Of a stretch of DNA of 23,791 nucleotides, positions 8,250 through 16,784 are shown in pieces (the stretch's first letter is position 1; each line of letters starts with the position of its first letter). The notes below the pieces were generated by a model. That model made no database searches and had not been told where the DNA came from. It was given only the letters and a program-made list of their open reading frames with translations. Where the stretch lies: positions 1 to 23,791 of the forward strand of contig CAYTAP010000058.1 in assembly GCA_964435775.1 (NCBI GenBank), in the 5' to 3' direction. The DNA is from CAYTAP01 sp964435775 (GTDB taxonomy: Bacteria; Planctomycetota; Phycisphaerae; Tepidisphaerales; Tepidisphaeraceae). The position numbers and the translations under genes are program-made.

Positions 8250-9833
8250 ATGCCCTATGACGTGTTCATCAGTCATTCGACGAAGGACAAGATCGTCGCG
8301 GATGCCGTGGTGGCGCACCTGGAGCGGCATGGGATTCGATGCTGGTGCGCGCCGCGCGACATCATGCCGGGGGAAAGCTGGGCGAGCGCGATCGTGGGGG
8401 CGATCGCGCATTGCCGCGCGGTTGTCGTCGTTTTTTCAAGGCACGCCAACGAATCGGATCACATTCGCCGGGAGGTCGAGCGGGCGGTGGGGCATGGCGT
8501 GCCGATCGTGCCGATGCGGATCGAGGATGTGATGCCGCAGGGGGACTTGGAATATTTCCTGAGTTCATCGCATTGGATGGATGCGATCAGCGCGCCGATC
8601 GAGCGTCACCTCGACGTATTGGCCGAGCAACTGCACGTCCTGTTGAAGTCGCATGCCCCCGGTGCGACAGGGACCGACGCGGCGCAAGCGCCACCCTTGC
8701 CGGTAGGGGACGGTGGCGGAATGCTCCGACGCCAATGGCTCAGCCGCCCCAGGCTTGCCGGAATGCTTGTCATCGTCATCGTCGCGGCGGTTGCCATCGC
8801 ACTCTCTGCGATGAATTGGGGTCGCCGACCGAAGCCCGCGGCCATCACGCATGTCTCGCTGCCGGCGCCGACCTCGTCCGGGGCGTCGCAACCGCGGGCG
8901 GAGGAGGCCTCCTCTTCGGCAAAGTCGTCAACTCCGAAGTCCACTCCACTCACACCTTCGACATCGTTGAAGAAAGACATCGACGTCACTGGCGAGCCCG
9001 CGCCGTCCTCGCAATCAACGCCGGTCGCCAAAGCCGCGTCGGGCGATCTGGCCGCCGATGCGCTCGCGTGGCATCGGGCGTCGCTGATCCATTGGGACAA
9101 CGCGTTTTTCTTCGATCATGCCCGGGCGCGGTATCCGGTTTGGCGCCGTGCCGCGGATGCGGGCGATCCCGTCGGCGAGTTTTTCGTCGGGTGCTGCTAT
9201 GCCCAGGGGATGGGCGTTGCGGAGGATCAGGAGCGGGCCAACCAGTGGCTGACCAAGGCGATCAATGCGGGGAACACTGATGCGATGAACATGATGGGGG
9301 AGCGCAGGGCGCTGGGGCTGGGCATCGCGCAGGATGGTTTCGCGGCGTATTCATTGGGCAAGCGGGCGGCCGACGCCGGCAATGTTCCGGCGATGTACGG
9401 CGTGGGGCTCGGGCTTTCCGTGCAATCCGACGCCACCGCGCAGACCGAAAGCCACCGCTTGTTGCAAAAGGCCGCCGATGCGGGTTCGCTCGACGCCAGG
9501 CTCGCGTTGCTCGTTCTCGCCGGGTTGCCGTCGAATGAGTTCAACGCGCGAGTGAAGCCACTGGCCGACGGCGGACAACCGATCGCGATGCTGATGATCG
9601 CGCTGTCGCGCAACGAGGATTCAAGCGTCGCCGATCTCACCCGTCGGGCGCTGGCGGGGATGGGCCAGCCGCTTGAAATCTCCCATCTGATGGATCCACT
9701 GCCGGGCGCTTTCCCAGGCTCGCCGACGATGATCAAGCTCGCGTGGGCGCGGCTGCATGAACTGGCCGACGCGGGAAGCGGACCGGCGGCGCGGATGATC
9801 GTCGATCTGAATCATCGGGGGTTTCATGAATAA
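8250..9833 (+). CDS. TIR domain, membrane segment and Sel1-like repeats
   Basis: 527 residues from the ATG at 8250, chosen for GGAGG at 8237-8241, 8 bases upstream; the frame is open to 8142 but lacks another credible start. A TIR_2-type domain spans about 1-135: YDVFISHSTKDK, RCWCAPRDIMPGESW, AVVVVFS and the EVERAV helix. One membrane segment follows (about 170-190), then a Ser/Thr/Pro linker (200-265) and Sel1-like helical repeats (about 290-420: AADAGDP, YAQGMGV, AINAGNTDAM, RAADAGN). The TIR is predicted to be cytoplasmic and the repeats on the other side of the membrane. At the position where NADase TIRs keep a catalytic Glu I see Ala45 or Ala47, so it may be a binding rather than an enzymatic TIR; that alignment is by eye. 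It converges on the patatin/SLOG operon. Confidence 0.85.
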   Translation: MPYDVFISHSTKDKIVADAVVAHLERHGIRCWCAPRDIMPGESWASAIVGAIAHCRAVVVVFSRHANESDHIRREVERAVGHGVPIVPMRIEDVMPQGDLEYFLSSSHWMDAISAPIERHLDVLAEQLHVLLKSHAPGATGTDAAQAPPLPVGDGGGMLRRQWLSRPRLAGMLVIVIVAAVAIALSAMNWGRRPKPAAITHVSLPAPTSSGASQPRAEEASSSAKSSTPKSTPLTPSTSLKKDIDVTGEPAPSSQSTPVAKAASGDLAADALAWHRASLIHWDNAFFFDHARARYPVWRRAADAGDPVGEFFVGCCYAQGMGVAEDQERANQWLTKAINAGNTDAMNMMGERRALGLGIAQDGFAAYSLGKRAADAGNVPAMYGVGLGLSVQSDATAQTESHRLLQKAADAGSLDARLALLVLAGLPSNEFNARVKPLADGGQPIAMLMIALSRNEDSSVADLTRRALAGMGQPLEISHLMDPLPGAFPGSPTMIKLAWARLHELADAGSGPAARMIVDLNHRGFHE

Positions 9834-9890
9834 TGGGAGTCCGGGTTGATTCACGGCGTGATGTGCGATGGAACGGAAGACCACTTCACC

Positions 9891-9928
9891 AACCCTCCCC
9901 CGCGAGTCCACGGGAGAGGGAGTGGGTT
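9891..9928. terminator. Possible bidirectional terminator between convergent genes
   Basis: Imperfect stem between the TIR gene and the oppositely oriented phospholipase gene. AACC and CTCCC on the left can pair with GGGAG and GGGTT on the right, and CCCG with CGGG inside. On the plus strand it ends in GGGTTTC, a short T-run. It abuts the stop codon of the minus-strand gene. The position suits a shared terminator, but the stem is interrupted. Confidence 0.35.
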
Positions 9929-11026
9929 TCATGCCGGCGCTTGTCCGCGCGGCCAGAGGTGTTCGGGACGCACGTTGGCCTCGGCATAGGCGCGTCCGAT
10001 GTCCCGCAGCCGTGAAATGACCTTCAGATTGTCCATCTGGAGTTCGGTCGGCGTCATGGGCTCCCCGACCTCACTTGAATCCATCTCGCAGTTGTAGCGG
10101 GCGTAGCTGAACTTCTGCTGCCCGGCGTCCAGGAGCGACGGGGCGTCAAGGCGTCCAATCTCGGAATCGATGGGGCTGCCGTGCAGGCAATCGCCGAGGA
10201 TGCGGCACAGAATGTCCTGTTCGACGGAGACGGCGCCGAGCACGGCGGGGATGACGAACTTCAGTTGATCGAGCAGGTCGATGTTCCTGGCCAGCTTGTG
10301 GGGCAGGTGGGTGTGCTGGTGGCCGGTGCCGACGGACACTAGGTGCAGGGACTGGCGTGACGCCGGCCAATAGAGGCGATAACAGGGGAGCGTCGCCATC
10401 ATCACCGCGAGCAGGCTGGGATTGTTGTAGGGGGTGACGCCGCCGTCCACGAAGAGAAATTTCCTGTTTCCCAGCGCGATCTCCTCTGGGGGAAAAAAGG
10501 TGGGCGCCGCGGTGCTGGCGCGGAGGAGCTGCCAGAGCGGCACGTTCAGGTTGCAGTCGCTCAGCGATGGATCATTGAAGCGGGCCTCCGGATTGCTGCT
10601 GATCGGCCAGGGGGAGCCCGTCGTCGCGTTTCGCATGACGACGATCAGCAGTTTCCGGAGGCGCTTCGATTGCAACAGCGCCGGCGTGCCGTCGCTCTCG
10701 GCGAAGCTTTCACGGAAATATCGCGCAATCATCTCCGCGCGGTATTTGCACTTCCATCGCAAAAACCAGCTCTGCCGCGCGAACATCTCCCGCCCATGCT
10801 CGAGATAGAGCGACTCGACCTCCCGCACCGACGCGCCCCACGCGAGGAACGCGGCGATGATCGCGCCGGTGCTCGTTCCCGCGAAGAGGTCGAACACGTC
10901 GGCCAGCACCAGCGCCGGCCGGGCGTGCGCTTCGCGGAGGATTTGCTCGATCCGCGACAGGATTTGCAGTGAAAAGACGCCGCGAATGCCGCCGCCGTCC
11001 AGGGCGAGGATGCGTTTGGGTTCCAT
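9929..11026 (-). CDS. Patatin-like phospholipase
   Basis: 365 residues, close to bacterial effector-type patatins such as CapV. The N-terminus holds the oxyanion-hole motif DGGGIRG (10-16), then GTSTG (50-54) with nucleophile Ser52, and DGG (194-196) with catalytic Asp194, completing the Ser-Asp dyad. It should hydrolyse acyl chains of membrane phospholipids. The start at 11026 is preferred because GGGAG sits 5 bases before it; an in-frame ATG at 11038 would add four residues and lacks such a site. It is the second gene of an operon, 38 bases after the SLOG/membrane gene. Patatins of this type are effectors in CBASS and related immunity, where they are held inactive until a nucleotide signal or partner triggers membrane damage. 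That role here is inferred from context; no CD-NTase gene is in the window. Confidence 0.9.
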   Translation of the reverse strand: MEPKRILALDGGGIRGVFSLQILSRIEQILREAHARPALVLADVFDLFAGTSTGAIIAAFLAWGASVREVESLYLEHGREMFARQSWFLRWKCKYRAEMIARYFRESFAESDGTPALLQSKRLRKLLIVVMRNATTGSPWPISSNPEARFNDPSLSDCNLNVPLWQLLRASTAAPTFFPPEEIALGNRKFLFVDGGVTPYNNPSLLAVMMATLPCYRLYWPASRQSLHLVSVGTGHQHTHLPHKLARNIDLLDQLKFVIPAVLGAVSVEQDILCRILGDCLHGSPIDSEIGRLDAPSLLDAGQQKFSYARYNCEMDSSEVGEPMTPTELQMDNLKVISRLRDIGRAYAEANVRPEHLWPRGQAPA

Positions 11027-11064
11027 GTGTGCTCCCATTCAGTGCCGGTGCCTTGTGCACCGCA

Positions 11065-12561
11065 TCAGTGGAGATGCTTCGTGAATCGTAAAAAGGACTG
11101 CCATCCGATGATTTCCTGCAAAAGCTCCTCCTCGACGCGTGTCGCCGCGTGGGAGAGGCTTTTCCATGTCGGGGCGGCGCGGGCCTGACGCCGAAGGGGA
11201 CGCAGCGATGCAACCAATTCGCTGTACCGCGCCGCCCGCCGTGAAAACTCCTGCGTGATCAGGATCAGCAGCGTCGCCGTGCTGATCAGGGGGAGCACGG
11301 CGGCCAAAAAGATGGCCAGCCGCTCCAGTCGCGGCGCATTCATCGCCAGCGCCGCCGCGATCGCCACCAGAGTGCAGCCGAACGCGGCGGCGCTGATGGT
11401 CCCCATGAACAGCGCAAGCCGCGTGTGGCGACGGATCGTCCACGCTTTGTGGCGACGAAAATATCGCATCTGATGCCGCGCGCGGTCCGCGTGATAAGTC
11501 TCCCTGACCTTCGCCAGCGGGGGGATCGGCGAATGATCCATTCCGCGGAGCATTCGAAGCCGGGTGAACAGTCTGCCGAGCCCCGGCAGCGCCGGGCGGG
11601 GCTGATGCCCCGGCGCGCCATGCCGGCGGATGTCCCACGTCGCCAGGAAGGACCGGCACACCTCGGCCTCCACCCGTGAATCCAGCCACGCCTTATAGCG
11701 CTTGTTCTGGTTGAACAGCAGGGCGAGGGCAATTCCCATTACCGCCGCCTCGGTGATGAGCAATGTCGCGCCGCTGATTCCGTCAAGGTGAAACACGAGT
11801 TTCACATATCCCAGAATCGAAGCCCCCAAATGCAGGAGGACGCACACGAGAACAATCAGCCGCACCCGTGGTCCATGTGCGCTGGCGAGCGTGTCAAGCG
11901 ACGCTTCGTGCCGCTCAACGAGCGCACGGGGGTTGGCGATCGCGCCGGTGGTCGCTGATCCGCGCCCGCGGTGGATGTTGGTCCTCCGCTTCCAGGTGAT
12001 CCCGCCGCTGGAGGCATCGATCACGACCAGCGGCTTTTGGATTCGCTCGGCATAGGCGACAACCTCCGCCGTGCCGCCGAATCCGCGCGCCGGCAGGCCG
12101 TCCCAGACGGCGATGAGAACATCGGCGCCGTCGAGGGTCCGAATGGCGGTGTCCATGTACGCGGTCTGATCGAACGAGGGTTCACCGCACTCGACTGTGG
12201 CATGACCGCTCGGACGGCAATCGCGCTCACATTGCACATGAAGCGCGGCGTCGATCAAAAGGCGAGCCTGATGCCATTCGTCGGCGTTGAAATCAGAGCG
12301 AAAATCCTCCGGCGGAAAGGGGAGAATCAGCTCGAACGGGATGTTTCGCTCGGCCAGCGCCGTGGCGAAGAGCGTGTCGGCCCCGCTGGCGCACGAGGTG
12401 ATCCCCAGCAGGGCGCCGCAAGCGGACAACTCATCGAGCAAGGTTGCGATGGCGACGGAGATCAGGCGCGGGGATTCCAGATGTCGATGCCCGGTGAAGG
12501 CGATGATGGACCAGTCCGGCAGGGACTGCGCGTTCGATTTGTCATCCCGTTTGTCCGACAT
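11065..12561 (-). CDS. SLOG nucleotide-binding domain fused to four membrane helices (SLATT-like)
   Basis: 498 residues from the ATG at 12561. The N-terminal 185 residues form a Rossmann-like SLOG/DprA-related domain: first strand and loop IIAFTGHRH (19-27), SCASGADTLFATAL (56-69), a GADVLIAVWDG strand (145-155) and the phosphate-binding GFGGTAEV (160-167). After a basic linker come TM1 (about 234-254), TM2 (264-284), a cytoplasmic region rich in Arg and His (285-380), TM3 (383-407), TM4 (413-436) and a C-terminal amphipathic helix. This SLOG-plus-TM-hairpin layout resembles the SLOG/SLATT proteins proposed as nucleotide-gated pore effectors, although those usually have two membrane helices. 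It is the first gene of an operon with the patatin phospholipase. The SLOG assignment is fairly firm; the SLATT comparison is by architecture only. Confidence 0.75.
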   Translation of the reverse strand: MSDKRDDKSNAQSLPDWSIIAFTGHRHLESPRLISVAIATLLDELSACGALLGITSCASGADTLFATALAERNIPFELILPFPPEDFRSDFNADEWHQARLLIDAALHVQCERDCRPSGHATVECGEPSFDQTAYMDTAIRTLDGADVLIAVWDGLPARGFGGTAEVVAYAERIQKPLVVIDASSGGITWKRRTNIHRGRGSATTGAIANPRALVERHEASLDTLASAHGPRVRLIVLVCVLLHLGASILGYVKLVFHLDGISGATLLITEAAVMGIALALLFNQNKRYKAWLDSRVEAEVCRSFLATWDIRRHGAPGHQPRPALPGLGRLFTRLRMLRGMDHSPIPPLAKVRETYHADRARHQMRYFRRHKAWTIRRHTRLALFMGTISAAAFGCTLVAIAAALAMNAPRLERLAIFLAAVLPLISTATLLILITQEFSRRAARYSELVASLRPLRRQARAAPTWKSLSHAATRVEEELLQEIIGWQSFLRFTKHLH

Positions 12562-12570
12562 GCGTCTTCC

Positions 12571-12576
12571 ATTATA
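12571..12576 (-). promoter_or_regulatory. Consensus -10 box (TATAAT) next to the SLOG gene start
   Basis: A perfect TATAAT on the minus strand ends 9 bases before the ATG at 12561. Transcription from it would begin about 3 bases before the start codon, giving an almost leaderless mRNA. A GGAAG at 12566-12570 could serve as ribosome binding site only if a promoter further upstream is used. I see no good -35 box 16-18 bases upstream. Confidence 0.4.
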
Positions 12577-12800
12577 AGAATGCGGGCTGAACCATGAAAT
12601 CATGAAATATGGCCAGGGTGCGACGCGGAAATGGGGCGACGCGGCTCTCCCCCCGTCCGTGCGGCTTCTTGCGGCAACTCCGTGCACAATCTATCGTTCG
12701 CTTTGGCGGTTCATGAGGGGTTCTTTCATGCGGTTTTGCTGTGTGATCGGGTTGGGCGCGCGTGAATGGCGAGGCGCCAAGACAAGCAGGAGATCGATGT

Positions 12801-13988
12801 ATGGGTTTTTCAGGTGGATCGGTGTCATTCAGGCGTTTTGCCGTGCTGGGGAATGGACCGGCGCGGATTGAGCAGGATGTGCTGGAGAAGTTGTCGGAGC
12901 ATGCGTTGCGCCCCACCGAGCTGGGCGTGCCGGAGGACGTGGAGTATGGGTGGTCCGGCGGGCGGCATGTGCTCGACGGCACGTTTTCATTCGAACACAA
13001 CGTGTTCAATGACGCCCTTTGCTTTGGGCTGCGCGTCGACACCAACAAGGTGCCTGGCGATTTGAAGAAGGCGTACACGATCATGGAGGAGGAGGCGGCT
13101 GCCGCCACGAATCCATCGGGGTTCATCAGCAAGAACCAGAAGCGCGAGGTGAAGGATGTCGTTCGGCGGAAGTTGGATGACGATTTGCGAAGCGGGCGAT
13201 TTCGTCGGAGCAAGGTCGTGCCGGTTTTGTGGGATGTCCCAGCCGGAATGCTCTATTCACCGGCGAGCGGAAAAACACAGGAGATGCTGCTGGAGATTTT
13301 CGAGCGCACGTTTGATCTGGCGCTCCTGCCGTTGTCGGCCGGATCGATGGCGCTGCGCCTGCTGGAGCCACAGGGGCGTCGACGGGATTACGAGGATTCG
13401 CGCCCAAGCCGGTTTGTGATCGGCCCGGATGGGGAATCGCAATACCCCGAATATCCGTGGGTGGCCAAGGGTCCGGAGCCAAAGGATTTCCTGGGCAATG
13501 AGTTTGCGTTGTGGCTGTGGCACGATGCCGATGCGCGGTCGGGCGCGATCAAGACCGATGCCGGGGAGGTGACGCTGTTCATCGACAAGGCGCTCGATCT
13601 GGATTGCTCGTACGGGCAGACCGGCCGGGATTCGCTCCGTGGGGATAGCCCCAGCCAGATGCCCGAGGCGCGCGATGGGTTGCGGTCGGGCAAGGTGCCT
13701 CGCAAGGTGACGTTCGTCGCCGACATCAACCGCCAGCAGTACACGTTCAATCTGAACGCCGAGCAGTTTTCATTCGGTTCGTTGATCCTGCCGGAAGTGG
13801 AGGAGGCCGAGACGCCGCGCGTGCTTTTCGAGGAGCGGATCACGCTGCTTCGGGATTTTTGCAAGGCGTTTGATGCGCTCTACGCGACGTTTTTGAAGAC
13901 ACGGGCCTCGAGCGCCTGGGAGGGGCATCGCGGCGACATTCGCAAGTGGATTATGCAGGGGAACAAACCGGCGGCGGCGGTGGCGTGA
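12801..13988 (+). CDS. RdgC-like recombination-associated protein
   Basis: 395 residues from the ATG at 12801, supported by AGGAG at 12788-12792, 8 bases upstream; the frame is open to 12762 without another good site. It looks collinear with RdgC: an N-terminal block with LxEKLSEHALRP (28-38), a strand reading ALCFGLRVDTNKVP (72-85), a charged helix with KNQKREVKDVVRRKL (111-125), the strand VVPVLWDVPAGMLY and the late FLGNEFALWLW motif (230-240). RdgC forms a DNA-encircling ring that restrains RecA. E. coli RdgC is about 300 residues; the extra length here lies in the C-terminal half. Followed 96 bases later by rmuC on the same strand. Identification is by pattern, not search. Confidence 0.6.
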   Translation: MGFSGGSVSFRRFAVLGNGPARIEQDVLEKLSEHALRPTELGVPEDVEYGWSGGRHVLDGTFSFEHNVFNDALCFGLRVDTNKVPGDLKKAYTIMEEEAAAATNPSGFISKNQKREVKDVVRRKLDDDLRSGRFRRSKVVPVLWDVPAGMLYSPASGKTQEMLLEIFERTFDLALLPLSAGSMALRLLEPQGRRRDYEDSRPSRFVIGPDGESQYPEYPWVAKGPEPKDFLGNEFALWLWHDADARSGAIKTDAGEVTLFIDKALDLDCSYGQTGRDSLRGDSPSQMPEARDGLRSGKVPRKVTFVADINRQQYTFNLNAEQFSFGSLILPEVEEAETPRVLFEERITLLRDFCKAFDALYATFLKTRASSAWEGHRGDIRKWIMQGNKPAAAVA

Positions 13989-13993
13989 AGTGG

Positions 13994-14012
13994 CACGGGC
14001 GGCTCGCCCGTG
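13994..14012 (+). terminator. Hairpin after the RdgC-like gene, possible terminator
   Basis: CACGGGCG and CGCCCGTG form a perfect 8-bp stem with a GCT loop, 5 bases past the stop codon, followed by GTTTTGGG. The T-run is short, so termination may be partial and read-through into rmuC is likely. Similar GC-rich hairpins are often scattered in planctomycete genomes, so it could also be a dispersed repeat. Confidence 0.45.
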
Positions 14013-14084
14013 GTTTTGGGTACTCCCCAACCGCCACGCCGAGAGCGGCAGCGTCAATGAGGGAGTAATGGGAGGATGTGACCG

Positions 14085-15467
14085 ATGATGTTGTCCACCC
14101 TGATTGGTCTGGTGTGCGGGTTGGCGCTTGGAGCGGCGCTGGGGTATCTGTACGCCGGGCGTCGGGGCAGCGCGGGTGAGGCGGCGCTTCGGGAGGCGTC
14201 GGCGGCGCTGCAACAGCGCGTGGCGGGATTGAGCGAGTCCCTGGCGTCGCGCGAGGGGGAAGCGAGCGATTTGCGGGAGCAGTTGAGCGAAGCGCGGACG
14301 GGACAGGCCGTGTTGAGCACACGATTGGAAGGAGCCGAGCGGAGCGCGCTGGAGCAGAGGAAGCTTCTGGATGATGCGCAGGTAAAGCTGCGGGATGCGT
14401 TTGCCGCCGTGTCGTCCGACGCGCTGTCGCGGAACAATGAAAAGTTCCTGCAACTGGCGCGCGAAAGTTTCGCGGTGTTGTCGAAGGAAGCGACGGGTTC
14501 GCTCGATCAGCGCAAGGCGCAGATCGAGGGGTTGCTCAAGCCAATGCGGGAATTGCTTGGTCAATATCAAAGCCGGCTGGGGGACATTGAAAAATCACGG
14601 GTTGAATCGTACAGCATGCTGCGAGAGCAGTTGGGGACGCTGGCCGAGACACAGCGGGCGCTCAACACGCAGACGGGGCAACTTGTCACGGCGCTGTCGC
14701 GCCCGACGACGCGGGGGCAGTGGGGCGAAATCTCACTGCGGCGTCTTGTGGAACTGGCGGGGATGAGCAACCGCTGCGATTTTGTCGAGCAGGCGTCGAT
14801 CGACACGGAGGATGGACGATTGCGGCCGGACATGGTGGTCCACATGCCCGGCGGGCGTGATGTGATCATCGACTGCAAAACGCCGCTCGATGCGTTTCTC
14901 GACGGGGCGGCGGCGACCGATGCGGACACGCGCCGCGCCTGCCTGCAACGGCACGCACAGCAGGTGCGCAACCGATGCCGGGAATTGTCGCAAAAGAGTT
15001 ATTGGTCGCAGTTCAAAGGGAGTCCGGAATATGTGGTCATGTTTTTGCCGGGGGAGGCATTTTTGTATGCGGCGCTGGAGATGGATGGGTCGCTCATTGA
15101 GGATGGGTTGCAAAACAGGGTGATCATCGCGACGCCGACGACGCTCATCGCGCTGCTCCGCGCAATCGAGTATGGCTGGCGGCAGGAGGCGATCAGCGAG
15201 AACGCCGAGCAGGTCCGTTCGCTGGGCCGGGATTTATACGACCGAATCGCCACGCTTGCCGGACATTTTGAGAAGCTTGGCCGGGCGATTGATGGGACGG
15301 TGGGGGCGTATAACCAGACGGTGGGGTCGCTTGAATCGCGCGTGCTCAGCACGGCCAGAAAGATCAGTGAATTGGGGGCTCGTACAGCGAAGCAGGTGCC
15401 GGAACTGGATGTGGTGGATGTCCGCACCCGCGAGATCTCCTTCGCCAAGACGGACGATCCGCGCTGA
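14085..15467 (+). CDS. rmuC: DNA recombination protein RmuC
   Basis: 460 residues in the RmuC layout: N-terminal membrane helix (about 3-24), long coiled coil (30-200) and a restriction-endonuclease-like domain (205-360). The nuclease core is intact: Glu215 in GQWGE, Asp249 in RPDM and the D-x-K pair Asp263/Lys265 in IIDCK. PEYVVMFLPGEAFLYAAL and the TPTTLIALLRAI block (350-361) are family hallmarks. RmuC limits inversions and rearrangements at repeats and has been linked to resistance to foreign DNA. GGAGG at 14071-14075 lies 9 bases before the first of two adjacent ATGs; the second, at 14088, is equally possible. Confidence 0.92.
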   Translation: MMLSTLIGLVCGLALGAALGYLYAGRRGSAGEAALREASAALQQRVAGLSESLASREGEASDLREQLSEARTGQAVLSTRLEGAERSALEQRKLLDDAQVKLRDAFAAVSSDALSRNNEKFLQLARESFAVLSKEATGSLDQRKAQIEGLLKPMRELLGQYQSRLGDIEKSRVESYSMLREQLGTLAETQRALNTQTGQLVTALSRPTTRGQWGEISLRRLVELAGMSNRCDFVEQASIDTEDGRLRPDMVVHMPGGRDVIIDCKTPLDAFLDGAAATDADTRRACLQRHAQQVRNRCRELSQKSYWSQFKGSPEYVVMFLPGEAFLYAALEMDGSLIEDGLQNRVIIATPTTLIALLRAIEYGWRQEAISENAEQVRSLGRDLYDRIATLAGHFEKLGRAIDGTVGAYNQTVGSLESRVLSTARKISELGARTAKQVPELDVVDVRTREISFAKTDDPR

Positions 15468-15538
15468 CAATCCGCTTACGCGTCCCTATCATCCCATGCA
15501 GCCTGAGCAAGTTAAGCCAGGAGAAAGAGGCCCTTCCG

Positions 15539-16741
15539 ATGTCGCCGCGTCGTTTATACATGGACAATGCCGCAACCAGCTTTCCCAAACCCAAGACCGT
15601 TCTCGATGCGATGATCCGGTACGCCACGGACCTGGGCGCCAGCGCCGGGCGCGGGGCGTATGCCGAAGCGGTTGAAACAGCATATTTGATGACCGAGTGC
15701 CGGCGGCGGCTGAATCGTCTGTTCCACGGGGAAAATCCGGACCATTTTATTTTCAACCTCAATTGCTCCGATGGGCTCAACCAGGCGATCAAGGGGCTTG
15801 TCCATCCAGGCGGGAAAAGCCACGCGATCTGCACGCACATTGATCACAACTCGATCCTTCGACCTCTGAATGCGCTGATGGATGCCGGATGCGTTGAGCA
15901 AACGCGCGTCGGTGTCGATTCGATTACGGGGCTGGTGGATCCCGATGACATCCGCAAGGCGATTCGGCCGGATACGAAGCTGATCGCGCTGACACACGCG
16001 AGCAATGTGACGGGCGGCGTGCAGCCGATTCGGGAGATCGGGCGTATCGCGCGGGAGCGGGGCGTTCCGTTCATTGTCGATGCCGCGCAGTCGGCGGGGC
16101 ATCTGGCGATTGACGTTCAGGAGGATTTGATCGACCTGCTGGCGGCGCCGGGACACAAGGCGTTGCTGGGGCCGTTGGGCACCGGGTTTTTGTACGTGCG
16201 GCCAGGCATTGAAAAAATCATGCGCCCGTTGAAGGAAGGGGGGACCGGCTCCGTGAGTGAAAATGATCGGCAGCCGGAGTTCATGCCCGATAAGTATGAA
16301 TCGGGCAGCCACAATGCGATCGGCATCGCGGGGTTGAGTGAAGGCGTGCAATGGATTCTTGATCGGGGGATTGATGAACTGGCCAGGCATGACCGTGAAC
16401 TGGTGGGCACGTTCCTGGAGGGGATGGCGGATGTGGAAGGGCTGAGCTACTTCGGCCCGCGCGGGGTGAAAAATCGTGTCGGCGTTTTTTCGGTGCGCGT
16501 CGCGGGGCTTGATCCGAGCGAACTGTCAGCCATTCTTGAAAGCCATTATGGAATCCTGACGCGGTCGGGCATTCATTGTGCGCCGCTGGCGCATCAGGCG
16601 ATTGGGACCGCCGAGCGCGGGGGAACGACACGATTCAGTTTTTCGCCGTTTTTGTGCGCCCAGGATGTGTCGTATGCGACCGATGCGTTGGCGCAGATCG
16701 CAATCTCAATGCGAGACTCGGCCGTCGCAGCGAACGCGTGA
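15539..16741 (+). CDS. Cysteine desulfurase family protein (class V aminotransferase, NifS-like)
   Basis: 400 residues, fold-type I PLP enzyme. It begins YMDNAATSFPKP, has His103 in IDHNS stacking on the cofactor ring, Asp181 in VDAAQSAGH, and Schiff-base lysine Lys207 in APGHKALLGP. The sulfur-carrying cysteine is Cys347 in RSGIHCAPLAH. The reaction is release of sulfur from L-cysteine to alanine with an enzyme persulfide. The GIHCAP context and the shorter form fit the stand-alone 'cysteine desulfurase family' group rather than IscS; no IscU or SufBCD partner is nearby, so the acceptor is unknown. AGAGG at 15526-15530, 8 bases before the ATG, supports the start. Confidence 0.9.
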   Translation: MSPRRLYMDNAATSFPKPKTVLDAMIRYATDLGASAGRGAYAEAVETAYLMTECRRRLNRLFHGENPDHFIFNLNCSDGLNQAIKGLVHPGGKSHAICTHIDHNSILRPLNALMDAGCVEQTRVGVDSITGLVDPDDIRKAIRPDTKLIALTHASNVTGGVQPIREIGRIARERGVPFIVDAAQSAGHLAIDVQEDLIDLLAAPGHKALLGPLGTGFLYVRPGIEKIMRPLKEGGTGSVSENDRQPEFMPDKYESGSHNAIGIAGLSEGVQWILDRGIDELARHDRELVGTFLEGMADVEGLSYFGPRGVKNRVGVFSVRVAGLDPSELSAILESHYGILTRSGIHCAPLAHQAIGTAERGGTTRFSFSPFLCAQDVSYATDALAQIAISMRDSAVAANA

Positions 16742-16784
16742 AGGCATTGCGGCGTCGCGCGACCGACCAGGTGGGCAAAATGCT

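Noticed and set aside
8339..9280. Plus-strand open frame of 313 codons overlapping the TIR gene
   Set aside because: Shifted frame within a gene that has a clear TIR domain; its translation is Gly/Arg/Cys-rich and shows no domain.
12660..12700. Possible promoter TTGCGG-N17-TATCGT before the RdgC-like gene
   Set aside because: Only 3 of 6 and 4 of 6 matches; spacing is right but the boxes are too weak to call.
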